Source: Lentinula raphanica (Eukaryota; Basidiomycota; Agaricomycetes; Agaricales; Omphalotaceae). Taken from it: a DNA stretch of 64,000 bases. This document shows positions 34,101-44,691 of the stretch, one piece after another. The notes beneath the pieces are model-generated. The model was not told where the DNA came from, ran no database searches, and was given only the letters and a program-made list of their open reading frames with translations. Both the position numbers and the translations under genes were made by a program. The first letter of the stretch is position 1. Every line of letters starts with the position of its first letter. The stretch spans positions 372,001-436,000 of the forward strand of contig JANVFP010000002.1 in the NCBI GenBank assembly GCA_027919835.1. Reading direction: 5' to 3'.

Positions 34101-35619
34101 AGTTGAACTTCGTTCCGATTGACTCCTGTGCACAACCCCAACCCGTCAGGATGTACCGCATACTGTTGGAACGCATTCCAGGGGTTCAGAGATCTGTTAT
34201 CTGGTACAACATCCCCAACAACCTCGAGCAGTGTGCTGAGGTTTTTACCCGATCTCTTTGCCAAGTCTTCAAGTTCTTCCTGGTATCGTTGACGGATAGC
34301 AAAGGCTTCAGCCTTTACAGCCCTCGATAATCTCCCTTTCCTCCCCTTCTCTTCTTGTGATTCATCCGACGCCTCATCCTCAGTCACAGGTGTCAGCGCT
34401 CTCTGTTTGCCTTTATCCAGCGCTTTCTGTTTGCCTTTATCTGTTCGGTTCTTCTGAACGGGCTTCTTCTTCTGCTTTTTCTTTGCATGTGTTTCGCTGG
34501 ACCCTGCTACTGGAGTCTCGTCACTCAAGCGATCTGAGACCTTCCCAGCAAGAGCCAACAGCTTCCGACGCCTCTTGAGCACGACAGGATCACTCCGTCC
34601 TGGCCTGGTTTCAGCTGGAACTGTTTCGAGATCTGGAACATGTTCCACGTCAGCCAGAGTCATAGGGGACGGAGATGTCGGCGGGATACTAGATGCCACT
34701 GCCCTCCCAGTTTGAGAGACATATGCATTAGGAGGCGACACTGACAGGGGATGACTAGGAGGCAGGAGATGAGAAGGAGCAGCAGGGGGAGAAGAAGGAG
34801 CAGCAGGGGGAGAAGAAGGAGCAGCAGGGGGAGAAGGAGCAGCAGCGCTAGGACTGCCCGGGTTAGAGGGAAGAGGAGGAGCATGAGTAGTGGGAGGACG
34901 AGACGCCGAGTCATCTTGACGGGCAAACGCCGGGCGAAATGTCGTTTGAGGTTTCTTCGGAATGACTTCTGAAAGTTATCATTAGAATTGTTCAACAAAC
35001 GGTGCATGGGATACATACTAGTAGATGCCTCAAGCACACGTATCTTGCTATTCACCATCTCGATAAGAGCATCACGGTGACTATCTTCATCAGGCTCGCA
35101 TCCCATGATGTTTGCAAAAGCCTTATCCAACTCAGGCTCTTTCACGAGTTTAAGGAAGTCGGAAACTTCATCAGGGGTAACCTCGTCTTCTGCGTAGCTC
35201 TTGAGAAGATACCACCCCTCCCTGATCATCTGGATTTGACTGACAGAGTCCGCATGTGGTGCGACTGGAGCTGCAGATGATCCAGGGACTGGATTGGGTG
35301 ATAAATGAGATGTAGCAGCTCCGGCAGCAGATAGCAATTCCGCCACTGGCTTGGGGGAAGATGACGCAGGAGCTGTATCGAGAGGAGGGTCAGGGTGTGT
35401 GTGTTGTTCTGTACCGTCTGGTTCAGCGGCAGATCCAACAGATGGTGAACGACGAGAATGTTGCTTCTGCTGGTTCCTTTTTTGACTTCGAGTACGGGCA
35501 ATGGTCACCGACTCCATCACCTGGGTTCGGGTATTACCATTCCGAGCTTTGCTTTTGGCCGCGCGCGTTTTGGCGTTGTTAGCTGCCGATATTTGCGCCA
35601 TTCGTCGCGTTTTCGTCAT
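31109..35619 (-). CDS. Gene A: hypothetical protein, 10 exons
   Basis: Exons (minus): 35619-35019, 34968-33917, 33868-33562, 33504-33151, 33098-32809, 32295-32221, 32165-32002, 31951-31824, 31767-31462, 31413-31109. They total 3582 nt, an intact frame of about 1193 aa. All introns are GT..AG and 48-66 nt, except intron 5 (32808-32296, 513 nt), which carries a repeat element. The N-terminus is basic (MTKTRRMAQ) and is followed by Ser/Pro/Ala-rich disorder (about residues 60-310). A Lys-rich stretch KKKQKKK precedes a likely globular part (NPWNAFQQYAVHP, then IMEWYWTEMAQETLEERTKG). The C-terminus is again Ser/Pro-rich. I recognise no family and assign no function. Exon 6 is the least certain because its acceptor may come from the intronic repeat. 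Confidence 0.75.
32276..32808. repeat. Palindrome-rich repeat in gene A intron 5, GGGTAGCTACCC type
   Basis: It starts CACTTCAGGCACCC at 32276, followed after 14 bases by CTTAGG, the same layout as the repeat at 29832. It contains GGGTAGCTACCC-type palindromes (32380-32510) and GGTGCCAGGGGTCCC near 32466. The right edge is undefined; I use the intron donor as a limit. The first 20 bp fall in predicted exon 6. Confidence 0.55.
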
Positions 35620-36011
35620 TATTCGAGCGAGGAGAGAGGAAACCTGGAAGATAGCTGTATACAGAGAAAGAGACGATCTAATGTGAGTGAGAGAGGCGTT
35701 TGTTGAGGATAAGATCACGCACGGTTATTGTTGCGGAAGTGGAGTCAACGTGATTTTCCCTGTCCATTGTCTTTCATGGTACTTCGTGTAACGTCGTTCT
35801 GGACACGCAGCCACTTCCGAGTGACCGTCATCCATTGTCTTCCATGATTCTTAGTTTAACGTCGTTTCGGACGCGCTCTTTCCTATCTCACATGAATGAT
35901 TGCCAATAGTCATTGTTTCACACCATTTCAGATATTGACAAAGTATTTCTCATTTACTCATGTCCCAGTGCTACAATAAGGTCGAAGACGACTACACTCT
36001 ACTCTACATGG
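35620..36011. other. Intergenic/upstream region of gene A with a direct repeat
   Basis: Between the start of gene A and the end of gene B. A ~45-bp imperfect direct repeat (TCCATTGTCTTTCATG... at 35764-35808 and TCCATTGTCTTCCATG... at 35832-35876) contains TAACGTCGTT. It lies 145-260 bp upstream of the gene A start, where promoter elements could be. No TATA box is obvious. Confidence 0.4.
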
Positions 36012-39000
36012 CTATGGACGTATCTCAGGAGCTGCGTGTCCTCGGAATTGGCGCAGTTCCGCTAATAGTCGAGTCGAATTCCTTCTCACTTGCTCACTCT
36101 CACGCACGTATTCGACATCGTCAGGCGAAAGCTCCAACTCTAAATCAGTTACTACCTCCACTTCACCTGTGAATTCGACAACGACGAGTTTGAACCATTT
36201 ATTGGCATTGGTCTTGCTCCCTTTGTAGAAGTGGTGGATGCGGCGGACAAATTTACCAATGTGCTCTTCTAAACCTCCAACAACCACCATTAAATGTTTC
36301 TCTGAGCTAGGCTTCGGACGGTTGCGATGTCGGAGAACCAGCGTAGTGTCCACAAACACATTGCCAACTTTGATTTGAGGTTGATCAATTTGTAGGAGTA
36401 TGGCACCGTTTTCGGCCGGTGTTGGAACGACATATCACTCCCCTGCTTTTGTTTTCAACGTGTCGTAGGGTCCGCCGATTATGTCTACCCGGATGGGTAT
36501 GCCAAAGAGAGCTCGGTTACATAGAAAGTGATTCGGAGAAGCAACGAAGTGCGGTCCTAGTTTCTCAACTTCTGCAAAAAATTGAACAGGTGTCATAATT
36601 TCATGAATAGGATAGCATACCATAACTGGGGATTCCACCATGCTCAAATCCGGGATGCCAAACGCCAACGAACTCATACAACTTCGCCACAGAGTCACGG
36701 TCGATTACCGGCGTGTAAGATCGAGCCGGAAGAGTTTGCGCCTCGAAGACTTTGGTGGGAATGTACAGGGGGTTTGGCATGAAGAAAGATTGCTGCCAAG
36801 TGGGAGGTATAGCACGATGTAGTACGTCGGTTGTGCTACATTTCACTAAGTGATACGTTATCTTACAAGTAAGGGACAACTTACTGTAGTTCACGAACAG
36901 AATCATAATCGAGTCTGACTTGAGGACTAACAATGTTGCCTCTAGCCACATCCAGTTCGACCGTGAGGACAATCCCACTAGCACGAATACCCTTCCGAGG
37001 GTCAAGCTTGTAACGATTCACGTCCCGGACAGTGCCTGTTAGACCATGCTCGTTTCCTTGAACCACTCGAATACGAGCACCGATCCATGGTTCCGGTCCC
37101 GTTTTCATTCGATGGAGTGAACGATTGATTTTGAAATGATCGAAGAATAAAGACCGTCCCTCGGAGTCGAGAGCAAGCTGATCGAGAGGCGTATTAGTCC
37201 TAGTGAATGCTCAGAAACAGTTCGTAGAAATTGCTAAACACTTACCGATGTTCAACAACCTGAGTATAGTCAAGTTCAAAAGAGCAATCATTTGAAGGTA
37301 CATAGACCAGGATACGAGCGGAACCATGACCATCAGGCCAGGCCCTTTTCACAATTCCTTCTGTCTGAGCGTAGAAGTTGAGATCGACTATACGGACTTT
37401 GAGATCCTTCCACGGAGACTCGTTAGTAGTTGGTGTAGGGCGGGAAGAGTCTGCGATTGCCGTAGTCACACTATTCACATCGACCCAAACGCTCTGCAAC
37501 AGACACGAAATGAATACATGCGGATAGAAGTGAAAAGTTAAGTAGCCTACCACGGAGTGAGAAGAATCCCGAATCAAACCAAGCACACGACCATCTCTCT
37601 CACCAACTAGGCCCTGCGTATTTGCATGCGGACCCTTCAGCACCTTCACATAATCTCCGGGAATGAACATCTTCACGAGACGCTCATTTTGCACTACAAC
37701 AGTTTCGCCCACAGCAGTATCGACCTCACACGTTCTGGGATATACCTCACGTATGACACCTTTCGTGACTCCTCCGTGTAGGACTGGTTCTTCCCCGGCG
37801 AAGGATACATAGTCACCTACATCGAAGTGCCAGAGTTCAGGCATCAGCATGCTACTAAGACGTTCTGCCACATAAGGATGTTTGCTCTGAGTGAAGATTC
37901 TGCGATTGTCCCAGGAAATTTCAGCGGCAACAGACAACATTGTTGGGGAGAAGTAGGCTGCTAGAAGTCCGAATTCGAAGCATTGCTTGTCGTATATGAA
38001 ATACGAGTGTCCATCGATCTCTCGCATCTCCAGTTCATCTTCGTCTAACTGGTCTTCGGTCAACAGACTCATTTCTGGACGTGAAGGGTTTGGATGATCG
38101 CACTCGCGAATGATGCGTGGAACGAGGAGAACAGCAATATTCAATTGGCCTGGAATATGACAAAGGCCTCGCACCAGTCCTGTATCACCACTGTAGAGTC
38201 CAGGCTGGTTGATTTTGACCCAAGTGCCCGGGGAGAATATACGATCGTTATGAGGTAAAATCCTAAGACAGGATTTGTGCTCGGTTGCAGGAACGCAGAA
38301 CAGCGATGCGGCGTAGATGTCTGAATGGACCCTCAAAAATTCAAGGAGGACGGAAGGGTGATCGTTCGGAATTGAAGCTTCAAAGTATACATGACTGCCC
38401 AAAGATGGATTGTAGAAAGCACTTCGTACTTCGCGTTGAAGCACGGACGATTCCATTATATTGAAGAGAATCTGGTATTCTGAGCCCGACTGTATCGATA
38501 TCATCAGTAAAACCGCTGTCAAATCATCGAGGTGTACTCGTACCTTGCAATCGGCACGAAATAGCACCCAGTCATCACGAAGATGAGTACTCTCACGAAG
38601 CAGCGTCTCTACCCAGTCTTGTTCTCGATGATTCGCATGGGTGATTTCTGCAGTCAACTCTTCGGTCATCTCGATATCAGAATCTTCAGTTGAGTTTCGG
38701 TGACCATGAACGTAGGTGTCCTCTAGATGGTGGATGAGGCAAGCCATAGAATTTTCGGGATCTCGCGTATAAGCAGGAGAAGTCGTGGGTTGCGCAACTG
38801 AAGCCCCGCCTTGGATAGAGTTGTCTATGAAATCGTCTATACAACATATACATTGAATACAGTATTCACGATGTCAATTGTACGAACCTTCGCATATTGC
38901 ACTATTGTCATCGTCGTCGTCATTGTCAGCGTCATCTTCCAAGGCCTCGACATCCAAGAACTGTCCAACGCGCCTTCGCTTCCGACGCTGGCTTGCGGAA

Positions 39001-39022
39001 CTCGTTGGCAGCGGTCTCTGAC
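36012..39022 (-). pseudogene. Gene B: Spt5-like NGN/KOW protein, truncated and with a TGA
   Basis: Exons (minus): 39022-38888, 38836-38544, 38489-37551, 37493-37246, 37199-36885, 36835-36621, 36571-36012; phases agree across all six introns. The N-terminus reads RRKRRVGQFLDVEALEDD then an Asp-rich run, as in Spt5. An NGN-like domain (WVLFRADCKSGSEYQILFN to LEFLRVHSDIY) follows, then about five KOW-like motifs such as GTWVKINQPGLYSGDTGLV, GDYVKVLKGPHANTQGLV and ARIRVVQGNEHGLTGTV. Spt5 with Spt4 clamps RNA polymerase II; whether this paralogue does so is unknown. The first exon with the start codon is lost at foldback element 1 (39082), and an in-frame TGA sits at 36437-36435, with about 140 more codons open beyond it. 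Paralogue of gene C. Confidence 0.78.
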
Positions 39023-39081
39023 CTGAGCAGACAATCGAGGATCAGATACAGCTTTAATAGTCGTTGATACTGCATACCTAT

Positions 39082-42000
39082 CACAGGATACAGTAAAGCT
39101 TTTGTAAAAAACACTGATAAGTTATTGGGTACCTATTGCAAATAGTTGTGATAACCCGGAGGGGGTCCCGGAAATGGCCCCGGAGGGTGGTCATGCCTGT
39201 CACCACCTGTCACATATGGCTTATATTTACTGTTTTGGGTAATTAATAATCATCCAGATATTAAATAAGCAGTACATTTTCAAAAAAACCCGAAAATTCA
39301 TAAAAAATCCTAAAAATCCTAAAAAAGCCAGATTAGGTCAGATCAGGGTATGTAAGCAAATGACCTCATATGATCAAAAATGATGTAGGGCCAATGTAGG
39401 TACTAAAAATAGCCTGAAAAATCACTAAAAAGGCAAAAAAATATTTAGGGATGGTATAGAGCCTATTGCAGGTCCAGGCACATCAAAATTACTAAAAAAA
39501 GGAAAAAATCAATCATGATCTCATCTTGTAGCAAAAAATCTGAAAAAAATCCTAAAAATAGTCAAAAAATTCAGGGGTGCCTTGTTGGCCCTGAAAATGC
39601 AAAATAAAAAAAATACGCGACAAGTGTAAAAATTTTTATCACTCCAAATCATTCCAAATCCACTATACAGTCAGTATATATGATGTATATGCTATATTTA
39701 GCATCCTAGTACCTTTATTGGGCTAAAAATAGAACTTGATCTCATCTGATAGCAAAAAATCTGAAAAAATCATGAAAAATACTCAAAAAATTCAGGGGTG
39801 CCTCATTGGCCCTGAAAATGCAAAATAAAAAAATTTACACAACACAATTGAAAAACAACATCACTCCAAATCATACCAAATCTACTACACAGTCAGTATA
39901 TATCATGTATATGCCATTTATAGCAACCCTAGTACCCTCAATCACTTATATCACTCAAGAATCATACCAAACTGAATAATTTGGGGAGTAGATATATTGT
40001 ACATGATATTTTTAGCACACCTAGTACCCTTGATAACTTAGAACAATTTATATTACTCAATATGTTCAGTAGACTTAGCACTTATCACACCTAACACACT
40101 AAAACTCATAACAGTACTTATATGTATTATACTTAACACAGTTGACAATGAAAATACTTAAAACAGTGTTATCAGTCACTATACTTAACATACTTAACAG
40201 TCAAAAAGTCGGAACAATTGTTATACTATAACACACTTATAACAACGAGTTTTGGGCGCTTATGGGCGCTTATTTGGTGTTTTTGAGTCGAAATTCATTA
40301 ATAGCACACTCAATAATTTTTGTGTGGGCTCTATACTGTGTCAGGATATTGTATATATCATATTCCTCTAGATACAATTCAGAGAACTTGAAAATTCAAC
40401 CTGTGGGGCTGGCTATATTGTGATCTTTTGAAATATAACAGTGTTTTATATAAATGTCAATGCATATGTCCATGTAATGCAAGTATACTGATGGTGGTTC
40501 ATGAAGAATCACTCCTACAGTCTACTAGAAGTGTCTGGACATGGTTCAGATACTCACTATGACTGTTGGACTCTGTGATATACATGTACATGTTTCATGT
40601 GCACTATAGATGTCTACACTTACATGTAACAATAGATGTCATATGCAATGACCCCCATTACAGATCTCTTGGCTGTATCACATAGAATTAGCATAGAATA
40701 GGTTGTAGAATGACTCTTCTCATGACCCAGTAGCAGTTTGACTTCATAACATGGGTGTATGCATTGACATTTACATAAAACACTGTTATCTCACAAAAGC
40801 TCACAATATAGCCAGTTCCAAAAGCTGTAATCTTGAGTTCTCCGGATTGTATCAAGTGTAGTATGATATAAACAACATCTTTACACAATATAGAGCCCAC
40901 ACAAAAATTATTGAGTGTGCTATTAATGAATTTCGACTCAAAAACACCAAATAAGCGCCCATAAGCGCCCAAAACTCATTGTTATGAGTGTGTTATAGTA
41001 TAACAATCAGTGTGTTATGTATATCAAGTAACATTGTTCCGACTTTTTGACTGTTAAGTGTGTTAAGTATAGTGACTGATAACACTGTTTTGAGTATTTT
41101 CATTGTCAACTGTGTTAAGTATAATACATATAAGTACTGTTATGAGTTTTAGTGTGTTAGGTGTGATAAGTGCTAAGTCTACTGAACATATTGAGTAATA
41201 TAAATTGTTCTAAGTTATCAAGGGTACTAGGTGTGCTAAAAATATCATGTACAATATATCTACTCCCCAAATTATTCAGTTTGGTATGATTCTTGAGTGA
41301 TATAAGTGATTGAGGGTACTAGGGATGCTATAAATGGCATATACATGATATATACTGACTGTGTAGTGGATTTGGTATGATTTGGAGTGATGTTGTTTTT
41401 CAATTGTGTCGTGTAAATTTTTCTATTTTGCATTTTCAGGGCCAATGAGGCACCCCTGAATTTTTTGAGTATTTTTCATGATTTTTTCAGATTTTTTGCT
41501 ATCAGATGAGATCAAGTTCTATTTTTAGCCCAATAAAGGTACTAGGATGCTAAATATAGCATATACATCATATATACTGACTGTATAGTGGATTTGGAAT
41601 GATTTGGAGTGATAAAAATTTTTACACTTGTTGTGTATTTTTTTTTATTTTGCATTTTCAGGGCCAACAAGGCACCCCTGAATTTTTTGACTATTTTTAG
41701 GATTTTTTTCAGATTTTTTGCTACAAGATGAGATCATGATTGATTTTTTCCTTTTTTAGTAATTTTGATGTGCCTGGACCTGCAATAGGCTCTATACCAT
41801 CCCTAAATATTTTTTTGCCTTTTTAGTAATTTTTTGGGCTATTTTTAGTACCTACATTGGCCCTACATCATTTTTGATCATATGAGGTCATTTGCTTACA
41901 TACCCTGATATGACCTAATCAGGCCATTTTAGGTTTTTTATAGATTTTTATGAATTTTCGAGTTTTTTTGAAAATGTACTGCTTATTTAATATCTGGATG

Positions 42001-42169
42001 ATTATTAATTACCCAAAACAGTAAATATAAGCCATATGTGACAGGTGGTGACAGGCATGACCACCCCCCGGGGCCATTTCCGGGACCCCCTCCGGGTTAT
42101 CACAACTATTTGCAATAGGTACCCGATAACTTATCGGTACTTTTTACAAAAGTTTTACAGTATCAGCTG
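39082..42169 (+). mobile_element. Foldback element 1 (3.1-kb palindrome)
   Basis: Inverted arms of about 1.41 kb (39082-40488 and 40721-42169) around a ~230-bp loop. End A is CACAGGATACAGTAAAGC and end B (read inwards) is CAGCTGATACTGTAAAAC; both continue TTTTGTAAAAA and reach GGGTACC and a CCGGAGGGGGTCCCGG segment. The arms are AT-rich with repeated TCAGGGGTGCC and TCACTCCAAATCAT blocks. There is no protein gene. The left flank is the 5' end of gene B and the right flank the cut 3' end of gene D. The two flanks share no target duplication. Confidence 0.88.
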
Positions 42170-43645
42170 TGGCGTTACGCTTTGCCCTCTCGAGAACATC
42201 TTTGTCGTCTTCCGAACGTGGTGGTTCAGGAGAGCTGGCATAGCTGACGAGTTGAACAGCCTGCTCTGGGGAAGGTGGGCGTTCAGGAGAACGTTCGCGT
42301 GCCGGAGAAGGTGGTCCATGTTCCGGAGAATGTTCGCGTGCCGGAGAACGTTCGCGTGCCGGAGAACGTTCGCGTGCCGGAGAAGGTGGTCCATGTTCCG
42401 GAGAACGTTCGCGTGCTGGAGAAGGTGATGCATGATCAGGGGAAGACAGGTGTTGCTTTGGCTCTTCAGAAGCCTCTGACATATCCTCCATGAGGACATC
42501 TCCAACAGGCTGGACAGTGGATGGGACAGTGGATGGGACAGTGGCTGGGACAGTGGCTGGAAGTCGAATTTTGGACAATTCTTTGGGAGGGTCACTGAAA
42601 CGAGCGGGGTACCAATAGGAGGTTTCGGGTATCATATTCATTGCCAGCTCCCTTAGCAGGTACATGTGGTATGAATAAACGCCCCAGAAGCCTCGAGGAT
42701 CGATTTGTTGGACATACTGAACGATCTGATGGGTGGTCGCAGTATCTGTGTCTAAGGGAAGGCTATTGTTGTATGCATCATCTGCAGGAACAACTGCCAA
42801 GGCAATCAAATGGAACCTGAAGCGATCCAAAATCGTTTGAACTGTTGTCCCATGAGTCTCGCGGGCTTTCACGACATACTTTTCCCGAAGCTCAGCCAAG
42901 ACGTGATAATCCTGCTCAATTATCGCCAACGTAAGACCATCATCTTCTTCCCAGTCGTCTGGGGACGAGACGGGTTCTGCAGGTAATTTCTCCTCTTCTT
43001 CTTCAAGCGCACCAGCAGGAGGCGGCGGAGAGGGAGGTGGCGGAGAGGGAGAGCCTGTAGCACCAACTACCGGTGTGGCTGATGGTGGTGAGGTATTCGT
43101 AGGAGCGATTGAAGGGGTGTCTGCAGTAGTAGTCGTCACAATGGGGGCCGTATCCTGTGTACATTCAGTGCATGAAATGGACATGGCTGATAATAACAAC
43201 AGACCTTTTTTGCCGGAGGAGCTTTCTTGACTTTCTTCTTACTCTTCCGTGGCGGACCAACGCAGTCGTTGGTGGGGATAGAATCGTTATTGTTCGAAAG
43301 CCCAGGTACCCGACTAGCTGAATCTTCCATGGACGACGCATCCTAGAGTTGGAAAATTCAGACAAGAAACCAGTCAATTGGAAGTGTTGTCAGGGAACTT
43401 ACCTGATCCTGGTCCTGTCGGACCTTCTTGTTGGGGGGAGCTTCCTGTTCGCTATCAGTTCCGGTGCGTGGTTTGTTGCCAGCCTACTAGAAATTGAGAA
43501 AAAGAGGTCGTAATGTTGAGAGAAAGCGTACCTTAGTTCGAGTTTTCCGCTTCTGAGCCGCAGCTTCTACAGACGAAAGAGTTACCTGGACGGCGTCAGG
43601 ATTAGAGCGGGTCGTTCGTTTCATTTGTGCGCGAGTTCTGCGCAT
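42170..43645 (-). pseudogene. Gene D: Pro/Ser/Arg-rich protein, 3' end cut
   Basis: Exons (minus): 43645-43532, 43483-43403, 43342-43205, 43154-42170, all with GT..AG introns of 47-60 nt and consistent phases. The product starts MRRTRAQMKRTTRS and is basic. It then has a Pro-rich stretch (SPSPPPPSPPPPAG), an acidic linker, a possibly folded middle (LTLAIIEQDYHVLAELREKY to YLLRELAMNMIPETSYWYP), TVPATVPSTVP repeats, and a repeat of SPARERSPEHGPP type. The frame runs into foldback element 1, so the true C-terminus is missing. No domain recognised. Divergent from gene C across a ~1-kb intergenic region. Confidence 0.65.
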
Positions 43646-44691
43646 GGTGGTTAGACGACGTGTTTTAGAACTCAGATTACCGGCGTATGCCTTTTTTCCC
43701 TCGAATTTTGAAAACCTACCAAGTGTGTATTCCCACAATTGTATCGCTTATGTTCTCTTATATCTTCTCAGTATCCGTGAAATGTGTACGATTAGACAGA
43801 ACTACCAGTGTTTTTCTCAAGTTAGCCTACTACGCAGATATGACTATAGATACCATTGTTGTTGAACCTCACGGTATACAAAATATACAACGACGATACG
43901 CACCATAGACCGTTAGACGTACAATGAAGTTACTGCCTACCTCCAGAGAGTGACGCGAAGACGAACTGGCCGCACGGTCGTTCGATATAAGTACTGGGAT
44001 GTAGCCATATATCAGTCTTCTTCACCTCACAACATATGCAGCAACGAAACGTACGGATGAGGTCGGGAGCACCGATGTAGAGGTGAGAGCGATGAGTATA
44101 CTGTGGATTGTGAACGTTGATGAAGGTCCAGGTGTTGTAGATGATGAGGATGCCTCAGCGACAGAAGGACATAGTGGGAGTTCGAGAAAAAGAGAAAAAT
44201 TTGGTCACGTGGTAACGTGGTACCATATGACCTGCCGAAACTTCGGATTTCCGAGTTGAGCGGATTGAAACTCTTTTGGCTCAAATCCGTTCAACTTGGA
44301 AATCCGAAGTTTCGGCAGGTCATATGGTACCAGTCATCAGGAAAAGTACCCTTGGCCTAGGTAACCCAGAGATACCCCCCAAAACCTAGGCTCTCCCAAA
44401 GCACCCAAAGAAATCTGAGGCAAACTCAGGCTTGCCCAGGCTTTTCCAGGCAAACTCAGGCTTGCTCAGGCTTTTTCAGGCAAATTCAAAGTTTTTAAAG
44501 TGCTGAGGTTTTGGGGGGTATCTCTAGGCAGCCTAGGCACCAGGTCAGTTTTGCTGATTGGCACGTTACCACGTGATCAAATTTTTCTCTTTTTCTCGAA
44601 CTCCCACCATCGTATCTTCGAGTTATAGCCCTGGTAAGTCTGGTTCAGTACAGAGTAGAGTAGTTAGAATAGTGAATAAGAGAGCTATCGA
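43646..44691. promoter_or_regulatory. Divergent intergenic region of genes D and C
   Basis: 1.05 kb separating the starts of two divergently oriented genes, so it should hold both promoters. No clear TATA boxes are seen. A 434-bp hairpin-rich inverted-repeat element occupies 44174-44607. Confidence 0.45.
44174..44607. mobile_element. Inverted-repeat element with three nested hairpins
   Basis: The outer inverted repeats are about 46 bp (GTGGGAGTTCGAGAAAAAG... and its complement ending CTCCCAC at 44607). Inside lie an independent 113-bp hairpin (44219-44331, arms starting GGTACCATATGACCTGCC) and a third stem pairing 44355-44388 with 44506-44537. Between the last arms, AGGCAAACTCAGGCTTG repeats twice. 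It looks like a MITE, but no clear target duplication is seen. Confidence 0.7.

Noticed and set aside
40688..40972. 94-aa ORF (MGAYGRLFGVFESKF...) repeated in all three foldback elements
   Set aside because: It lies in the arm/loop boundary, is identical only because the copies are nearly identical, has no recognisable content and no codon-like pattern.
39082..42169. Foldback elements read as LTRs of a composite retroelement
   Set aside because: They are internally palindromic, elements 1 and 2 are in opposite orientation, and they lack TG..CA ends, primer site or polypurine tract.
42275..42493. Plus-strand ENVRVPEN repeat ORF
   Set aside because: It is antisense shadow of the gene D tandem repeats.
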